A DNA stretch of 64,000 nucleotides, taken from positions 248,001 to 312,000 of the forward strand of contig RCAB01000013.1 in the NCBI GenBank assembly GCA_003640385.1. The letters run 5' to 3'. The position numbers and the translations under genes are program-made. Position 1 is the first letter of the stretch. Each line of letters begins with the position of its first letter. The stretch is from Setaria digitata. Lineage: Eukaryota; Nematoda; Chromadorea; Rhabditida; Setariidae. Shown piece by piece: positions 35,101-49,537 of this stretch. The notes under the pieces were generated by a model, which saw only the letters and a list, made by a program, of their open reading frames with translations, was not told the DNA's origin and searched no databases.

Positions 35101-38100
35101 ATAGTCTCCAAAAAAATTTATCTTAGCAAAAATTTTCCAAATTAGCTTGAGTTCGAAAGCTTTCTATAAACGTTTAAGCACCATCACGTTTCGGCCTTGA
35201 GCTCTAGATAAGCTAAAAGCACAAATTCCAAAAAAAAAAAAAATATTCAGCGAATAAGGACCAAAGTAGAAAAGATATGAAACGCCATGCCGAACAGTCC
35301 TATGATACAAGTGTATTGTGAGCGGCTGTGACAGATCGTTTAAGAGATAGCACTGCTTAAGTCAAATATTTAGAAGAACTTGCTAAAAAGGCGTTCTGGA
35401 TTCATCAGTCGATGTATCTGTGGCGGTGCTGGATTGATTAGCGGAATACGAGGACCATTAAAGGGTGGATAGCCTTTCATGGGTCCTTCCATTAACGACC
35501 CATTGTTCCAGGCTCGAAGTGCAGCAACCCATGGCTCCTGAGTGCTATATAAGAAGGATGCATCGATCCAACTAGTACGTTCGTTTACCTGTAATTTCGC
35601 TTGCAATTTTCAAACGTGCGAAAAATCGAAACTGGAAGGGTACTACTAAGCAACCTGCCCTGAGGAGTGCAGGCAACAACTACAAAAAATATCGCTTTGT
35701 CAGCTTGTTTCCATCCAATCATTTTGATAAATACAATTCAATCTTGTGGATGCAATTACATTTCTGTCTTCCTTAAAATAAAAATTTGATGACGTATTCA
35801 GAACTTGAAACTTAGCTTCTGCTACTAACTAAATTACCCTGATCACTTTATCAGTCACTAACTTCTCATTTATCATTCAAATTTTCTTTTGCGTGAAACC
35901 AAAATGCATCAAGCGTATTGATAATCTTTGGCTTTTACTTTTTAGCCAAAGTTTTGGAATACCTGAAGAATTTACTTACAGCACAATAAACTCTGTATCA
36001 CTTATTAAATTTACAAGTGAATAAGACTTCATCAGTTTGTATCATTATTAAGCACAACTTAAAAAAAAAAAGAAACGCAGTCACATAAGAAGCTATAAAT
36101 AATCTTTTCATCTTTTAATTTGGAGCCTGCTATAAAACACAAGTGAAAATCCGATCTATTTCTTTCCCTCCAATATTTAGATGACTGTGTGAAAATAAAT
36201 ATTGTAAAAATAATAATCAGAGAAAATGTTTTTTGTGCTTGGAAAGATTTTTAATTCATTAATTTGGCCGACCAAATGGACAGAAGTGAATGTTGCCCCT
36301 TTGCCACTTGCCATTTCTTTTTTTCAGCTTAAAAAAAATCCGTTTCTGAGTTGTATTTGATAATGCTTAATTTCTGCGCTTGAAAAGTCTGCTAGAAAAG
36401 ATCTTCCCCAAACTACTGTGCAGTCTTTGGAGTGTCAAACAAGTCCAATCACACACTACCTTTGCACTTTGGAATTTTTCTATAGTTTCCATCATTATTT
36501 TTACTTTAATTTTTATTCTGCAAACCGTGTTTTTTGAAGTGTTTAAAATAAAAATGTTTGATCAAATAATCCTTAATGCATCGGCAATAATAATTCCTTC
36601 ACATTTATGAAAAGGAAGAGATTAACTTTACGAATTACAAAACTGAACTGCTCCTAACGTCAAACAAATATAAAAGATAAATTACTTCCTTGCAATATCG
36701 AAGAAATTTTCCTAAAAAGAAAATAATTATCAAGCAAAGCTTGCTTGTTCTCTTAAAATATTTCAAATATTAGATGGAATAACTGCTGCTGTAATGACTG
36801 GTATTTTGCAGAAAACAATTTCGCAAACAATACTTTTTAATCGCACTATCACTACAAATGTATTTCTACACCAGGTAAAGGTAACCAAATGCAGATAAAA
36901 GTTTCATGCTTCATTAATAGACTTTTAGACTTTGCTGTATTGCTACTAACATTATTAGCCCTAATTACAAACTAATATGATAAGTATCGTATGTTAATAA
37001 ATACAACAGCTCTTGCTAAGAAGATAAAGTCATTTAAAACATAATAATTACACATTTCGGACTACTTATTTTTTATTTGGATTGAACTCTTCTATTGTAA
37101 AGAATTAAAATATTGACAAGACATTGGATGACAATGCAGAAATTAAAGAGAACTTGTACAACTTGTATGGGAAGCACTTTCATCATTACTGAAACTAGAA
37201 ATGGAAATGAAAGGAAGGATTCAGTGCGAATAACACTGATCAAATATAATTTGCTGGTAAAACAAAATTGCGTCACCAGCATTCCCTCAAGTAAAGACAC
37301 AAACTTGTTCTACGACTATTCAATTCCTCTGCACATTGCTTGCCTGCCTTAGGGCCCAAAATACCTTGCCTAATGTGCAGTGTGACATCAGTCATGTACG
37401 AAATCGAGTAGTGCTTCGTACTTTTGCAGTGTTTCTCTAGTGAAACTACTCACAAATGTTTTCAGAAACTTGTAATCAATTGCTTAATTTTTAAGAATGC
37501 ACAAGTAGAACTTACTTGTTCACGCGGCACGTTGAAGCCATGCCCAGTTTTTTTATCATATTTTGCGCGAACAAAGGGAATTTCCGTTTTACCCATGCAG
37601 TGGGAATCGAACACAGCATCACAACGCGGTACCGGAATTTTATGCATCTCTAATGGACAGCTAACTAAAGTAGACTGCATAATTTCGTACGCAATTACTT
37701 GGCCTGCAACAATATTTATTAGCAGGAAATTTAGCGATGAAAGATTCCAGTTCCGATTAATTCCAAGCTATGTTACTTTCATGTACGTTATTCTCCTACT
37801 CCTTTCCCACCTTCTCTCTCCCCTTGTCTCTTCTTCACAGAGTTCAGTTTAAAATTCAAATAACTTCACAAACTTCTGAGAGCAAATTTTTCAAAGCAAA
37901 GGACTACTTTTAACCAATTATTTAGTCTTAGTTTTCTTTGCCAAAGATGGCAAAGTCAAAATAAATTTGGTTAGTGTAAGTGAACTTTTATTCTGCACTA
38001 CATGGGTTATTTTTTCTTGCAATTGCACTTCTTTTCGATTATTTGGCCCATATTGTACGGCGGAAATTTGAAGCGCAACAATTGATTTCATTTCTTAACA

Positions 38101-39721
38101 GTCTCTGTGAAGATGAATAAATGAGGAAGCATCCAAAGTTAGTTTTTAACTTCCGAGAATACAAAAAAGTGACTGAGGAACAGCGTTTCCGGTTAACACT
38201 GCTAAAGACAACCACAGAAACGAAGTTGGAAAAACTCTTTCAGATTTTCCAAGTCGGAGAGCAACTATGCATTTTGACGATGATGTTAGAGCTTTCTTGA
38301 GCAAGGGGAGAGTTCTGCGAGATCTCATACAGTCAAAGTCTTTCTCGAACATTTCAGAGCTTACTGAAGAAAGCAAGCATTGTGGTAACATTCCGTTTGT
38401 TCGGTATTCCAGATGGACCCTTGAAGACTAACTCCGAAATGGCTCGTGCAGAGGGTAAATTAGTGTCAAGCATGTAAACACCATCTTGGTACCGACTTGG
38501 TGCATCACGGTGCAAATGTGCTCCTGAAATTCGACTCAAAACAAATTACTAGTAGATGGCTAGGTGTGCAGTCTCTTTACAGAGCTGAGCAGATCTTTGA
38601 ATTTGAACATCTTAAAACCGATTAATTTGCTAACCATTAGGTACTTACTACACATCTTATATGCTTTTCAAATCTGAATCTTCATTTTTGCCATTTAGCA
38701 CATCTGAAGGTTAATCGGTGGATGATAAATAATCCATCTAAGCATCAATAAAAGCGGAATCAATTCGCATTTTTTAATGGTGAAAAGCGACAAAAAGTGC
38801 TTACCGACAGTGCCCCAATGTGGATTGGCAAGATTATTAAACCACCCGTCGTAACGTTGGTATTCATGAATCCTTTCAAGACCTGTGTTTTAACAAATTA
38901 TGAACAGATCTCTTAATCCGTTATTCGTTATTTATGCATTGTATTTGATAAACGTATCTAATTCTTATTGAAAAAAAAGAATTCTCGTCTTTAAATTCAT
39001 ACTTAGAGCTTGTTAAATCGGAAAATTTCTTTCGAATTACAAGTATCGCTTCTCAACTAAGTCTGTACTCAAAATAACAACATTCAGTTTCACTATTATT
39101 TAGTGATTCTATTTGTCAAAGAATAAAAAAGGAATAATCGAACAACGTAATCGATATGTATCAATGATAAATTTTTTTCACAAATCGGCATATTGAGAAC
39201 ATTTTTCGTGCCCGAAATAAACTACCATCAAATGTTGAATTTAAACTATCACTAGTGATGAAAATCAACTAAAACAGAAAAGATCCTGCTGATGAAATGT
39301 TGCTGTTAAAACATTTTCTGCTTCAGGAAAGAAGTTTCGATGTTCTTGGTTTTGTGCTCCACGGCATTTCGTATTCCAAGAATTACGAAAGTGAAAAATA
39401 GTAATGATGAAAAATTGGGTAAGATGAATTTTTTGTGTCTTCTAAATTCAAGCAAGCTTAATTGAAGTTCGAAAATTGTCGAAATTCGCAGACAAGTTAG
39501 AAGTTTCTAATATTTTGCCTTATCCGATTAATAAAATCTGATCCAGCAGCAATCACTTCAAGCTTAAAATACTGTAAAAAACCTCTTGCAGCTGTAATAT
39601 AGACAAGAGTGAAAGCTAAGATCACATTGCAAACCTACCACTCACTGTAAGTGATAAGAATAGCAATAGCTGCTTCTTTACACAGAGCACTGTTTGGTGA
39701 CGGAGTGACATTGACTTTCAT
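26185..39721 (-). CDS. bli-3: Dual oxidase (BLI-3/DUOX), peroxidase-homology plus NADPH oxidase
   Basis: Twenty-six exons join in frame: 39721-39646, 38882-38805, 38523-38365, 37703-37516, 35588-35384, 34770-34637, 34558-34385, 34253-34046, 33856-33687, 33456-33278, 32952-32853, 32558-32402, 32149-31982, 31866-31652, 31482-31297, 31092-30867, 30635-30335, 30209-30061, 29940-29616, 29441-29231, 28878-28758, 28046-27775, 27614-27486, 26905-26750, 26589-26458 and 26310-26185 (1514 residues). In order: haem-peroxidase domain (about 26-545; proximal His336 in FRFPHT), a membrane segment (about 592-620), two EF-hand regions (853-864, 889-900), the NOX membrane core with four haem histidines (1090, 1104, 1183, 1196), an FAD site (HAFSLASAP), NADPH sites ([12 protein letters not shown]) and a C-terminal Phe. 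It makes hydrogen peroxide for tyrosine cross-linking of cuticle collagen. The signal peptide is weak and the exon 17/18 junction is approximate. Confidence 0.95.
27185..27251. repeat. AT dinucleotide microsatellite
   Basis: Interrupted runs of (AT)n within dual oxidase intron 26906-27485, with short A-rich breaks. Likely length-variable. Confidence 0.85.
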
Positions 39722-42700
39722 TCGCGTCACAACTTCTGAAATGCTGTGGCTAGCGTGAGTACATCAGATAGAATGTCTGTGAGAGAATCTCAACGTAGAC
39801 TTTTCTGGTCAATCTTTGAGCAGAAGAAGATAGCACGGTGTACGCACGAATGACAGAAGTGACGAAAATTGAAAATTAATTCGGGCGGACTTTAGGAAGA
39901 ATGTTAGAAGAAACGATGAGCAGAATGCTATTAATAATTTTCCATGCATCGCTACCGCAGTAACTACACACTTCGTGATAAAGATTGGCTCAGTGTGATC
40001 TTTCTATACATAATGACAATCATAAAGATTGTCACTTTTAATGATAACATCAAATAATTAATAGTGACAGTGATAATCAATCATTAGAATGGTGACAGAA
40101 AAAATTAGTAAAAGAAACTTATATTAAGCCAAGAAGAGTCGAAAGCAGTATTATCATACCCAGAATCAGCAAGAGTACTTTATAATACAGTAGTACTGCT
40201 TTACAAAACACGCCCAAGATTTTCAAGAATCTTTAAAATTTAAATTTCTACTATTTTTGGAAGCATCAATTTAATAATCATTAGAAATATACAGTGAATA
40301 TGAACAATAAATGTGTAAAAGTGAATGACAAGTATGAACATAATGACAGCGTCAAAGGGAAAATAGTTCAGGATAGATTTAGAGAGTAATTCTGAACTTC
40401 TGGTGATTTCCACATTACCACTGAAAGTTAAAACAAAAGAATTACTAACAGCAACTGAAGAAAAAATGTTTGAGAAATACGTAAACCGACACATACACCA
40501 TACAGACAAACAGAAATGTCTAGAAGTGGTGGAGAAAAGGAAGGAATTTCATCTTGCAACAGATGTTGAACGGTAGTGTTTGCGGAGATTCTCGCGATAT
40601 GACAGGATGGTTGTGTTCGGCGTGGAACAGTAAGTGCGTCACTCTCGAACTTACACTTTGTCTTTTAATGGGACAAAGGGAAGCGACCTGATTAAAATCA
40701 CTTGGAGAATGGTACTTGAAATGTTAAAATGGGTTACCGAACGTTGACACTTCTCGGTCAAGTGAGTTGCAAAACTACGGCTAATTGTTTGAGCAAAATT
40801 AAATTAAGAAATTCATGTATTTAGAATTATTTCACATTCCGAAATTTTTATATTTCCATGGCGAAGGAATATTGAACACAGGAGGTAGTGCCTTTGTCCC
40901 CCACCGCAAGCCTCTTACAACAGCGGTTTAGAAGTAACCGAGTCTAATGTTTAAAACTAAATGATTAAATAATTCAAATAGTCAGCCAAATGCTTTATAT
41001 GAATAATCTCATTGGGCTTCATAACTTCGTAAGAAGAAGTTGCGACAGTTTATTGCTTTGTAATTGACGAATTTGTAATCCAAGAACCCTTCCCCTGTTT
41101 TTATTGTTTCTATAATTTATGTCATAATACTATGAGGAAAAGAAAAGATGTCAAAAAGGCAAATGAAGTTTTACCTGATTTCTTGATGAATCACGGGAGC
41201 AATAATAGTAAAACTTGTCTGTTAAAGATGTTACTAAAAAAATAAATAGCATCAAGTGAAGTGGCAGAGAGCAAGGGAGCAAGGGAGGGCTTCTTAGGAA
41301 CCATCTTTTATGAAGATTTCTTCATTCTTTAAATTGACCAAACTTGGTGTAGTTTTCGAAATCGACTTGAAAAATCGACCTTGATATCTGTCATATAACA
41401 TAACACACCACTCGCTAGCCTTGTTGTTATCAACGAAAGTTTATCATTATATTTGTCTTTGAATTCTTATTCCTGCAAATTTCAACGAATTTAAAAAAAA
41501 ATGGATACATAAGAAATGGAGTAGTTAAAAAAACTTTCTGCTTCTTTTTTTCAAAAGAATGTTCAGTGAAATCAGGGAGATGATAATGACAGAACGATTT
41601 TTCACTGAATTACGGACTTTGTAATGTGAAATAAGTGACACTCAATAAAAATTACTCAGTACTATCTTGGATACTTCCAGTTATAAGTAGTATAAGAAGT
41701 ACAAAATTTCAACTAATATAAGAAAATTTAAATTTATTATTTTGTGAAGGTGAAATAAAGTGAATATTTATTTTGTCCTACAACTTCCTTATTGATTAAG
41801 CAAATTTTATGTCTCTCAGTATCATTGTAATCTAAGAAAGGACCTTCATCTGTCCGCGATAAAATGTTCCTGAATGTAATTTACTGCAACTTCAAAGAAG
41901 TCGTTCGATCAATTATGTATTAAATATTTCTGTCTCACAAACTTATTTTATTTTTATCAAAACGATCGTAATTCTGTGTGCTTGCAAATTACTTTATGTA
42001 TTATTCAGTTCATTCCAGTAATCTTGTTACATTTAATTCAATTAAATCCAGAAATACGAAAATGAAGGATGTAGCGCAAGAGTACAATGGTTTCGATTAG
42101 TTCTAAAAAATGCTCATCCATTTCAAGAAATTTGTGGGCAAAAAAAAAAAGTTGAAGAATTTGGTGATAAAATATCCCGTGCTGACGACACCTTTCACCA
42201 CTGCTTATTGCAGTAATGGTGGTTTCGCACACCAGGTAATGCCCGCTAGCAAAACTACCTATCTCTTGTTAACAAGTTCCTCTTCCAGTCTTCAAACATT
42301 TCACACATTTCTACTTCTCTTTCAGCAATCGAATTTTCTCGATGGTAGTGGGTGAGAACCAAAGCTGTCGGAAAGAAGGCTGGCTTATTTCATAAAATTT
42401 AACTCCACATGAACGACGAAATTTGCCAAAAGTAGTTAAAAAAACATAATATTCTGCTTTAGTGTATATGAGCAGAAATTAGCTTCTTTATAGGTTTAAA
42501 GCAAAACTTTTTCAAAATTTTAATACCTTGTGTTTTACCTTCTCTTTCTTCCATTCCACCCATCATCTTTTATCGCGTGCCAGTTAAAAACTTTAACTTA
42601 CTGCTTTGTAAGTGAATTCTTTTGGCATTAAATAATGATTTCTCCTCCTATCTGCTGTTTGATATGTTCAGTAAAACAATTGAATAAAAATAACTCATTG

Positions 42701-45700
42701 GGATGAAAAAATGTTGGCTATTTATAAGGAGTAATGCAAATAGTGAAAACTAATTTTTAGTGAAGGATACAAAAGTTTTTTTTTTTATTAAAACTTCTTT
42801 CAAATTCATTTTTGCAATGGGCATAAGCCAAAGGCTAGTTTCTCTAAAGAATAGTACAAAAAATTTTGCACTCGAGGCTGAAGAGTATGAGCGATGCCAA
42901 TGGCAATCTCATATAAATCGGTTCAAATCCTTAAAAATCAGTGATTGATGAATTTAATCAGTCGAATTGAAGCAGTATCCCTAGTTTTGGCAAAAAAAAA
43001 TCCTTCTTCCTATTCTGTAGTAAAGTACTTGTTACCGCTTTTTAAAAAGAATGTGTCTTCTCTTGTCATCAAAAACCACTTAAAAAAAATCTGAAGTTTC
43101 CCAAAAAATTACATAGACTAAAATTCTGACAAATCTAGTTCTTATTAATAATCGCTTTTCGTCTCAGTCCAACTGTTTGAAATATTGATTATATGCCTAT
43201 TTATTCATATAGTGCTTTATTACCATTTATTTTGCATAAACCAATTTTAACAAGACCGAAACGAAACTCAACAGGTATTTCTACTGAAAAAAAAAAGAAG
43301 TTAAAAAAGAATAATATCAGATGTTTTAAGTGGTTTGAAATTGTTTGTTACATATTTCCACCTCATGTTATCGTTTTCAGATGGCTCAGAGCTCTTCGCT
43401 AAATAAAAGTAGCTTTGAACAAAATAAATGAAATTTGCAACAGTTTATTACAATTGTTTCAAAGTTTAAAAAATTCTGAAACACATATAAAATTGATTTA
43501 TATGATTAATATACTTAAAAATGTTAAAGTTGGAACAACTTTTTTCTGGAACTCTATCGCAATTTAAAATTGAAAAATGAAAGTAGTCTCATATCTATCT
43601 GGAAGTAATAAACAAAATTTCAACATAATTCAAATTATATTCTAAATTTTAATTCATTTTCGAACCACAATAACTCCAAAATTTTCCTATTCGTTTATCA
43701 GGAATGAATTAAGAGCTTGACTTCTAACGATGGTCTTTTCTCAGTTAATAACCAAGGAGTAATGAAGTGTTGATGAATATGATATAATTTCATTTTCTTG
43801 AACTTTAATTTCTTCACGCATTTTTTTTGCAAATTCAGAAGAAAATTAATTTCTTAGCTTATCCTTGGATAATTATGGCAGCTTTGCTTTGCTGATTCCT
43901 TTCAACCTTTCGTTCAATGCCACCACTTTGACTTGTCCCTAAAATGTTTTTTGAAGGCATTTGGGCGGACTGCATGTCTCAACTTAGTAGGCTAAGATTG
44001 CCCCAAGTCACACTGAGGACATTTCATCTTAGCCATCCTGTTGTTTCTTCCTCTTGCTCCAAAGAAAAAGTCTTGGGGTATAAAGAATTCATCTGCCATC
44101 AACAATTTATATCCTAATTAGTCTGACTAGAGATTTAGCTCAGTTTTTCCAAGCTAAAAAAAAGCTTTAAGAATTAGTCTTTCTAGCACTCGCATGAGTA
44201 TGTCTCTGTTCACAGTTTTTCTTCACAGATTACCACGAGCATATACTCCATCAAGTAGATGACACTTACTATCTACTAAGGACTGAGGCCTAAAGGCTTT
44301 GACTAGGCTGTCCTTCAACACACTTTTTCACATAAACATTGCATGATTTCGGATTTAAACAAATTTATTGCCTATAAATTTGATTTTGGAGCACTTCCAG
44401 TTCATTTCAGAATTTATAAACATATAAAACAATTCAAGACACTTCCGTTTTTTATTCGGAACTTCCCCTGCTCATTCGATTTCTGAATTTAAACATCTGC
44501 TTACGGTTATGTAAAAGTAACTGTATTGAGAATATGACCCTTAAAACTTTTCTTATTCATTTTAAATATACTAAAACGATTGCTACCGTTACCAGCAACA
44601 CCAGAAACAATGTCTTTGTGGTCGAATTTGACCTTATATTAAGATTGACATATGTTTTATATCATTTTTACGACCATCTTTTGCCTTTTTCCTATTGTAA
44701 ACCAATAGTTATTCGAATTGTTGCTCGATGAAGCCCATTAAACAACTGCAGTGTTCACCTATTTCTTCCTCAATAATAGGTGCAATCTTCGAGGTCATCT
44801 TTGATGCTCTGTAATTGAGCCTGTACCAAATTATACATTTAGTTCGCAATTTCAAATGAATCTTTTTAAATTTTTCATCGAATCCAATTAAGTAGAAATT
44901 CCTCTTTGAACTATACAACAACAATACAGCTATTCTAACCTTGGGGTCTTCAATTTCCGGAGGAACACCACACTAGCTTAGCGTGGTCAGAGGAGAAGAA
45001 AGACACTTATTGGTTTGTCGAATACATTTATGATTTTGATGATGGATATTCTAGTTAGCTTCTCTGATTAATACTAATGTGAGTTACTGAAATTGTTCTT
45101 TTAAGAGTTTCATTTCCTCTAATTTGCTTGAAGTTAGTTAAAAAGACAGGGATTTTTTATTTTATTTAGTTTCTCTTAAATTAGAAATGGAAAAGAATTT
45201 ATTTCGATGCTGAATTGACAAAATATTGAAAATTGATAAGTTTCAATTTTATGGGAGAAGTAAATGGTAAATTTTCAAAAAAATCTGCTCACAACCTTAA
45301 CTTTAATTATGGAAATTGACAGTAAGAATAGTGAAAAGAAATTTTTCATATATTACAGCCGACACTTTTATGCTTGCATGTTAACTAACTAAGGAAAATT
45401 TGTTTCCCAGTACCCTCCAAAAAAAGACGAATGATTCTGAAAGTACTGGATGTGAATCAGTCATCATATGTGCTTCCAGAAGTGATTTCTTTTTACTAAC
45501 TTATAAATTGTGATTTCCGATGCTATCAACCCCTTCACTATTTTCAATTTTTCCTTTGAACAATTAATATTCATATTGAATTATTTCTTCTAGAAAAGCT
45601 TTTGTTTAAGGTCAAACCAATTGATTACACGGCTACAATGGTTACGATATGTAATTGCATCAATAGCAAGCAGTAGTGAAGCTATTCACAAAATTTCTTC

Positions 45701-48700
45701 AAAGTATTCGCATTAATTAAATTTTCAGTTCAGTTTCAAGATGTTAATTTTGAAATTCATGGCAATCAAAGGTTAAACCCCAAAATAAGTAAGCTAACCT
45801 TAATCACTCTTACTGAACATTTTTTGGCGACCTTGCCAGGTAATCGTTGTGTAAAGTTTGAACAAGTGAATATGTTTTACTAGAACAAGATACTTCATTT
45901 GAAATGTTGTAGTGTTTAATAATAGTAACGAAACAAGCATTTAATTTTACTGTAAAATATTTCCGAAACTTTCATGATAGTAGAATAAAGGAATCAAAAT
46001 AATAAAAAAAACCATTCAGTGTTGATAAACGCCTGCTATCATCATTGACGGAGAAAATTTTCAATCAATTCGCTTTATGTGTAAACAAAGTATCACTTCA
46101 TATTCATAAGAATTCTTTGCTGTACAGATACTTTTGAATGCAAAATTTTGAAACTCAAGCTTGATGAATTATATTTCTAAGGAGCTGTACATGTCTTTTA
46201 TATATCAATAAAAGATATACTGTTTAAAACGAAAAACAGCATGGAAATCCAGTTGCATGTTTCGCTTTTTATGAAATAAACTGCCTTAACAGAATTTTAT
46301 CGCAAGTAATAAAGAATGATTAAATTAGCACAGCTAATTGATTAACGCATCAATGAACTGACCTTTTACCACAGCAACTGCTTTTGTGAAGGAGAAATGA
46401 AGCCACAAGTAGACAGTGCCAAGCTTCTGTTTCCTAGAAAAGTATTGAAAATATGATAATAATTTATCCCCCTATCACTGGCTCGTCTCCAGTTTCAGTT
46501 GTCCTTTATCCTTTCTTTTTTGAATCCACTCCCTTCATTTTGAGCTAATCATTTTTTTTCCGAAATTTCAGCTTCTTTAGCTAGCTTAGACTTAGGTAAG
46601 ATCTTCAATCTTTTTTTAAATTTTTTGGAAATACAAATTTGAAGTGGCTGCCAAACCGCCAGTTTACAAATTTCGATGTCTACTCCGCAGCATTTCAAAC
46701 AAATTTTTATCGCTTCTTCACACCTTCCCATCCTGCTCATATTTGTTTACTTTCTAAAGTCGCCATTGCTTTGTTTACCTTTCCAATATAATATATATCA
46801 CCGACGATGCATTCAGCAGCATTTGTTATCACCAGTGTGTAAAGGTGTCTGTTGCTTCTGGAAAAGCCAAAGGTCAATGATAAGCAAAATCTATTTTCCC
46901 ATCTCACTATACTGTTTTTGCGTCTTCTTGCTACCTGTTAGAAGTCAGCTAATTAAATCAAAAGAAATCTTAAATTACTCAAAAAAAGCAAAGCAAATAT
47001 ATATACGCTTTTTTATTTCAAAAAACATTTGTTCCAGCTATAACTACTATCAGTTAAACGTTTATTTCTTGGAATGTATCATTTAATAGACGGTGTAAAA
47101 TAGTTCCATTTACTTTTTTTCCTTTTTTTTTCCTAATATAAGTTTCTTTTCTCTAAAAATTAAGAACGTTAGAGCAATTTGAGGATGTTCATTTGGGAGC
47201 AGAGAAGCTTTCAGTTTCTATTCATAACTATATCGTCTGAAGATTTAAAAATATTTTAAATAAATTAATCTAACAAGAACTCATTCAATTAATAAATGAT
47301 TGACCAAGTAAATAGGTATTCTGTAGTACTATAAATTAAGATATTATGAAAACCAAAAGGATCATTAGAAAATGATTTTGTAATGAATTACAATGGAAAC
47401 TGTAAATTTAATTTAAGCAAATGAATTTTGAATTGTGCAATTGAAAATAGCTTCTGTTAAGCGATGCTACTTGCATCGTATAATTGTACATAACTCGAAA
47501 GAATGAAGTTATATTCCCTGGCCATGTTTGTACCCATTGGCCATTATTCACATTTGTTGATTTATTTTGTTTGAAATGGTGCAGAAGTGAATCTTTTGTT
47601 TCCACATCCTATTCACTTCGTATAGTCAACAATCAACACCTTTTTCTGACAACATTCATTAATTCTTTTCCCCTCTTCCTTGTTGTTGCTACTAATTACT
47701 CTGGTATTATTACTTCCAAAAACGCAAGTAAATCTTATTGATTAATTAAAGTATATCAGTTAGACGTTAAATTAATATGCATACATTCCATTCGACTACT
47801 ACTAAATTCATTACTTTAAGTTCTCTTTTTCACCTTCACCTGAATGGAAGCACCTGCTGGGAATGTCAATGAGACTTACGTATATTTCTGTAACTGCGTG
47901 TCGGCGCAAAACCCTGGAAGACATTACAGCATGGAAGTCCCTACAACAAGCAAGACAGTTTTCGGATTCTGCTTACAATAAGTAATCTTCTGCTAAGAGG
48001 ACAGACTTCTCCTTCTGAGTGTTTCTATTCGGAGAGAAGTAGTTTGATGAGAGAGGATGCAAAAAAGTTTTAGGATGAAGTTTTGGAAGGGAAAGGAGCA
48101 TGTGCAAGGCGACACTTTCATTCCCAACCCATTTTTCCACTTATTTCCCTTTTTCTTATCACGCCTCGTTGAAATTTAGGTCATCTTGCATGGAACGAGC
48201 TTTTGGTGCTCACATTGTTGTTCACTCCTTCATCCTTTTTTCTCAAATAAGTTTCATTTTTGATATATTTAAGAGAAACTGTAGCAAGCAGAAGGTTCTC
48301 AATGAGACATGTCAATCAACTGAAACACGAAATGGAAAATAATCTTTCACTGGTTGGAATCTGAAGAAGGAGAAATTTTTCGCAGATAAATCAGTAGTGA
48401 AGTAAAGAAATTTGCAGTGTATACGATCTTAGAAATGTATATGATCTTAGAGACTCCCTATTAACTGTTGATTTCTTTTACTTTTATTTTTATCTTTTTT
48501 CTATTAACTGTTGAAATTTCGGTAATATTTGTTTGGAACTTTCGCGTTTTTGTGACATTGCGCTTAAAAGCTTCTCATGATCTAGAGGTACACAGGATTG
48601 GATGGCTACAATTGTAATAACTACGTTGACAATTTGTGTTGTTACTTTGTTCCATCCTTCTACCATTTTAACCCTTCCTTGATGATGCATATGAAAATCG

Positions 48701-49537
48701 TGATTTGCTATCTTTATCATGCTTGTAAAAGAGATCTGTAATACCATATGTGCTGGTTTGTCACCATTGTGGGATAGTAATTTGCCGCCTGTCACGAAAA
48801 AGAAGGCAGTAGTAGAGGGAAATATTTTTGGAAAAGTGAAACAGTGTGCCCAGCGAACTATGTCATAATTTATGGGCCATTTCTAGTTGCTGCTCATCCT
48901 TTCCACTCCAACTGCGCCCATTTCTGATGTCTCACCTAATCATTTTCGAACTACAGCCTCTCCTCTTGCTAATTTTAGATTTAGCTTACTGCAAGCGGCT
49001 TCAGAAATTCTGAGAACTATGAAGCAGTGACCGCTGGAGCTTTAACCTTCGAACCGACCAAATTCGATCGACAGTCGTTCTACTTCGAGATCTTCGGACT
49101 TCACTTTAGCAGAAACTTTTGTAATTTTATTAACTTAGCTGCAACAACGCTATACCTCTTTTCACTTTACTTTCCATAAATAGAAAGTACAGAATGCTGT
49201 TATCTTCAGTTATTCTTGAATTCTAATTCGTTCTATCCTCCTATCACCTTAACAGCTAAATTAGAACTTTATGTCCCAAATAAACTTTCTTGTCTTTCAC
49301 TCAACTAACGGCTGAAATTCATTTGCGCCTTGCTTAACTTGCAAGTGATAAGGTTTTGTTCTTCATTAACAGCAGCGAAAATGAAATTAACTAACAGTTA
49401 GAGATTCATCTTTTCTTTACGCATTGCCAATCATACGTTATGAATTACATAAAATTTTAGGTCATCAAAACTGTCATCAGTCTATCACTCTGAAGATATA
49501 TGTACTACTGACTGATACTCTCTACTGAATTTCTCAG
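39722..49537. other. 9.8-kb divergent intergenic region between dual oxidase and teneurin
   Basis: No exon could be supported on either strand. The longest open frame (46676-47086 plus, 136 codons) is poor in Asp, Glu and Gly and reads as AT-rich non-coding DNA. On the minus strand, about 46970-46740 stays open for 66 codons without a usable start. A small frame at 47844-47981 (45 codons) has coding-like composition but no neighbours. An AG after a pyrimidine run ends at 39706 on the minus strand, just before the dual oxidase ATG, consistent with trans-splicing. The region should carry control elements for two developmentally regulated surface genes, possibly with unseen 5' exons of the teneurin. 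Confidence 0.35.

Noticed and set aside
46676..47086. 136-codon plus-strand open frame
   Set aside because: Nearly no Asp, Glu or Gly and many AT-driven codons; no splice or start context; composition is that of non-coding DNA.
48490..48795. 101-codon minus-strand open frame
   Set aside because: No recognisable domain, no flanking exons, isolated in the gene-free interval.
49010..49140. Possible tRNA from a GGTTCGAA-like motif on the minus strand
   Set aside because: No A-box at the right distance and no cloverleaf pairing.
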